Positions 62,522 to 64,000 of a DNA stretch of 64,000 nt are shown in pieces. Position 1 is the stretch's first letter. Each line of letters begins with the position of its first letter. The position numbers and the translations under genes were made by a program. The notes beneath the pieces were generated by a model, which saw only the letters and a program-made list of their open reading frames with translations, did no database searches and was not told the DNA's origin. The DNA comes from Microvirga arabica (GTDB taxonomy: Bacteria; Pseudomonadota; Alphaproteobacteria; Rhizobiales; Beijerinckiaceae), in contig NZ_JAFBID010000004.1 in assembly GCF_016811235.1 (NCBI RefSeq), positions 98,845 to 162,844 of the forward strand, in the 5' to 3' direction.

Positions 62522-63035
62522 TCAGGATCGCTCCGCCGGGGTGAGCTTCAGAAACAGATGGGCTGCCAATAATGCGTCATTCAACGCGTCGTGCTCTTCC
62601 CGGAGATGATCAATGCTGATACCTGCTTGCGCACAGGCGTGACGGAGCTTGCCAAGAAGGCCCGCACGCTTCGCCAGAGCCATGGTGCACCGGAAGCGCT
62701 CTCGTGAGTACGTCGGCCGTGCCGCACGCTCGAACTCCCGTCTGAGAGTGTTGTACTCATAGGCGTAGTTGTGCGCGACAATCCTGTCGTCCCCGATGAA
62801 GCCGATCAGATCATGAATGACGTGCTCGAAGTACGGTTCTTTCTCCACATCAGCCAATGAAATGCGATGGACTGCATAACAGAACGGGCTCATGGCCGAT
62901 CGTGGTTTGATCCTCCGGACACGAACGAGAAGAAATGGTCCTGCCGATGATCTCAACAGCGGCAATTTCGATGATGTGATCGTAGGATTGAGCAGTTTCG
63001 ATGTCGATGACGACATGCCGGTCAGATTGTTTCAT
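62522..63035 (-). pseudogene. DnaQ-type 3'-5' exonuclease, frameshifted
   Basis: The N-terminal part from ATG 63035 reads MKQSDRHVVIDIETAQSYDH, IIEIAAVEIIGRTISSR, giving exonuclease motif I (D-x-E-T). One frame over, from about 62935 down to 62522, the domain continues: PFCYAVHRISLADV, HDLIGFIGDDRIVAHNYAYE, YNTLRREFERA, and EEHDALNDALLAAHLFLKLT with motif III (H-D-A-L-x-D). Motif II reads HNYAYE instead of HNxxFD. A single indel near 62930-62945 splits the gene. The product would otherwise be a stand-alone epsilon-like proofreading or RNase T-like exonuclease. Confidence 0.75.
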
Positions 63036-63225
63036 TGTTCGACATCTTAGGTCATTCTGGATGATCAGGCCTGGAGCAACCCGCCCGACATGTGATTTGC
63101 GGGTGATGCTAAGGCAGCCACGGCTCGGGCGCCAGATTGTGGACGTTCTTGCAAGCCTCACGCAAGCTTAACCTGCTATCAAGAGTCAAGGCGCACTGTG
63201 CCCCCTCCACTCAGGGAGACGGCAT

Positions 63226-63441
63226 ATGAGCGAATGGCATCAGCGCGATCACGTCTCGATGACCGAGGAGAAGCTCGTTCGGGCGGTTCACATCCTCGCC
63301 GACATCGTGGAAACAAACAGTCCAGCTTTTCGCCCGCTGTATCATGACCTGCGGCAGCAGCTGACCGATCTGCGCCTGCAGCAGCAGGCGGAAGCTGCCG
63401 CCAAAGCCAGAGCCGCTCAGGACAGCAGCAAGGTTGCCTGA
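63226..63441 (+). CDS. Small helical hypothetical protein
   Basis: A 71-residue protein. MTEEKLVRAVHILADIVETN, SPAFRPLYHDLRQQLTDLRL, then a Gln/Ala coil (QQQAEAAAKARAAQDSSKVA). GGGAG lies before the ATG. It is probably a cytoplasmic helical dimer; no family was recognised. Confidence 0.62.
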   Translation: MSEWHQRDHVSMTEEKLVRAVHILADIVETNSPAFRPLYHDLRQQLTDLRLQQQAEAAAKARAAQDSSKVA

Positions 63442-64000
63442 GCCTCAGGAGCGTGAGCATCTCGTACGGGGGCTGATGATCGCGCCCCAGGAAATCCGTA
63501 GGGCTTAGAACGATCCTAGGCCCTACCCAGAGTACGTGCTTAGGTCGACGCTTCAAAGAGGGCTCCCGGTGAACGTGGTCCGGTGCGTTGGGGCGATGGT
63601 ACGCCGGGTTGCGACCGTCAGTTGGTAAGAGACACGCCGTATGCCGAATGGTCTTCCTCGCTCGGCCAGAACCTACTGATTGGTGCACGGATTTTAGTTC
63701 CAGAGCAGTTCTCCCGTGACTGCTCGAAAGAACTGCTGCATCCGTGGTTGGACTGATTGTTCCTGGCACCGAGGCATCAGCTCGTAGTTGACATCAACAT
63801 TTGCAGCATGGGTTCCGCGGCTTTTGTCGTCACCCGTGCGAGCCGGGCAGGTGCCGTCGCAAGTGGACAGGTCCCCAGTCTAACCGTCTGTTTACGGTTT
63901 GCTCCCAGAGTCACGACACCGCCGGAATCAGCTTGGCCAATCACCGTTCAATTGCGTCAGAGATCATGCATTCAACCCGTAAGCCACCCTTCGCCCCACC
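63442..64000. other. Gene-free stretch to window end
   Basis: No supported gene. The minus frame at 63179-63769 has Arg/Ser-rich random-looking composition. Confidence 0.45.

Noticed and set aside
62217..62609. A 130-codon plus frame
   Set aside because: It overlaps the exonuclease remnant and a small minus frame with a ribosome-binding site; Ser/Arg/Cys-rich composition.
1..64000. tRNA, rRNA, riboswitch or CRISPR
   Set aside because: No cloverleaf with a GGTTCRA arm and acceptor stem, no rRNA segment and no regular repeat-spacer array was found by eye; weak cases could be missed.

Overview
The window reads as accessory DNA, a large plasmid or a low-density chromosomal island, of an alphaproteobacterium of the Hyphomicrobiales, most like Microvirga or Methylobacterium. 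The evidence is family content: a C4-pathway 5-aminolevulinate synthase, BA14K, DUF1236, DUF6894, DUF3309 and DUF2254 proteins, many PRC-barrel proteins, and EcfG-type (general stress sigma factor) promoter motifs. No rRNA, tRNA, CRISPR array, replication or conjugation gene was recognised. Recognisable mobile DNA is one broken IS630-type transposase remnant.

Layout. 0-12 kb: a diheme cytochrome c and a secreted peptide leaving the left edge, a DedA membrane protein, a tiny DUF3309 protein, several secreted or anchored small proteins, a cupredoxin-like protein, a BON-domain protein, two PRC-barrel genes and an orphan peptide-binding protein. 13-17 kb: a YihY-type membrane protein and a three-gene operon for a membrane-linked FAD sugar or polyol dehydrogenase (diheme cytochrome, Tat-exported small subunit, GMC flavoprotein). 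17-33 kb: DUF6894, a PRC/repeat protein, AI-2E and DUF2254 membrane proteins, small envelope proteins, a degenerate response-regulator receiver, a bacterial transglutaminase-like protease, a DUF1236 lipoprotein, a voltage-gated-type ion channel, a DUF421 protein, PRC and SH3 proteins. 33-45 kb: a three-PRC repeat protein, further PRC genes, a second DUF421 protein, several tiny genes, and a two-CAP-domain secreted protein. 45-53 kb: hemA, an amidoligase-family protein, small membrane and zinc-ribbon proteins, and an OmpA protein with a very long Gln/Arg/Glu tract. 53-64 kb: LprI-like and BA14K secreted proteins, small conserved hypotheticals, the IS630 remnant, an orphan MinD, a CYTH-WGR gene pair and a frameshifted DnaQ-type exonuclease.

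How it fits together. The dominant theme is the cell envelope under stress: eight PRC-barrel genes carrying about twelve domains (six to seven of them exported), plus BON, SH3, CAP, OmpA, BA14K, DUF421, YihY, DedA, DUF2254 and AI-2E proteins. Seven genes or operons have a GGAAC-N16/17-GTT element upstream in the correct orientation, which suggests that part of the window belongs to the EcfG general stress regulon. The left 45 kb has long gene-poor gaps; hemA, the amidoligase and OmpA sit in denser, more GC-rich DNA.

Several real-looking genes shorter than about 60 codons were found by reading start and ribosome-binding sites by eye (for example at 2404, 29333, 36454, 38298, 49299, 57412 and 60300). 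Starts were moved inward wherever a good ribosome-binding site and signal peptide or domain boundary supported it. All family names come from recognising motifs; no database search was run.
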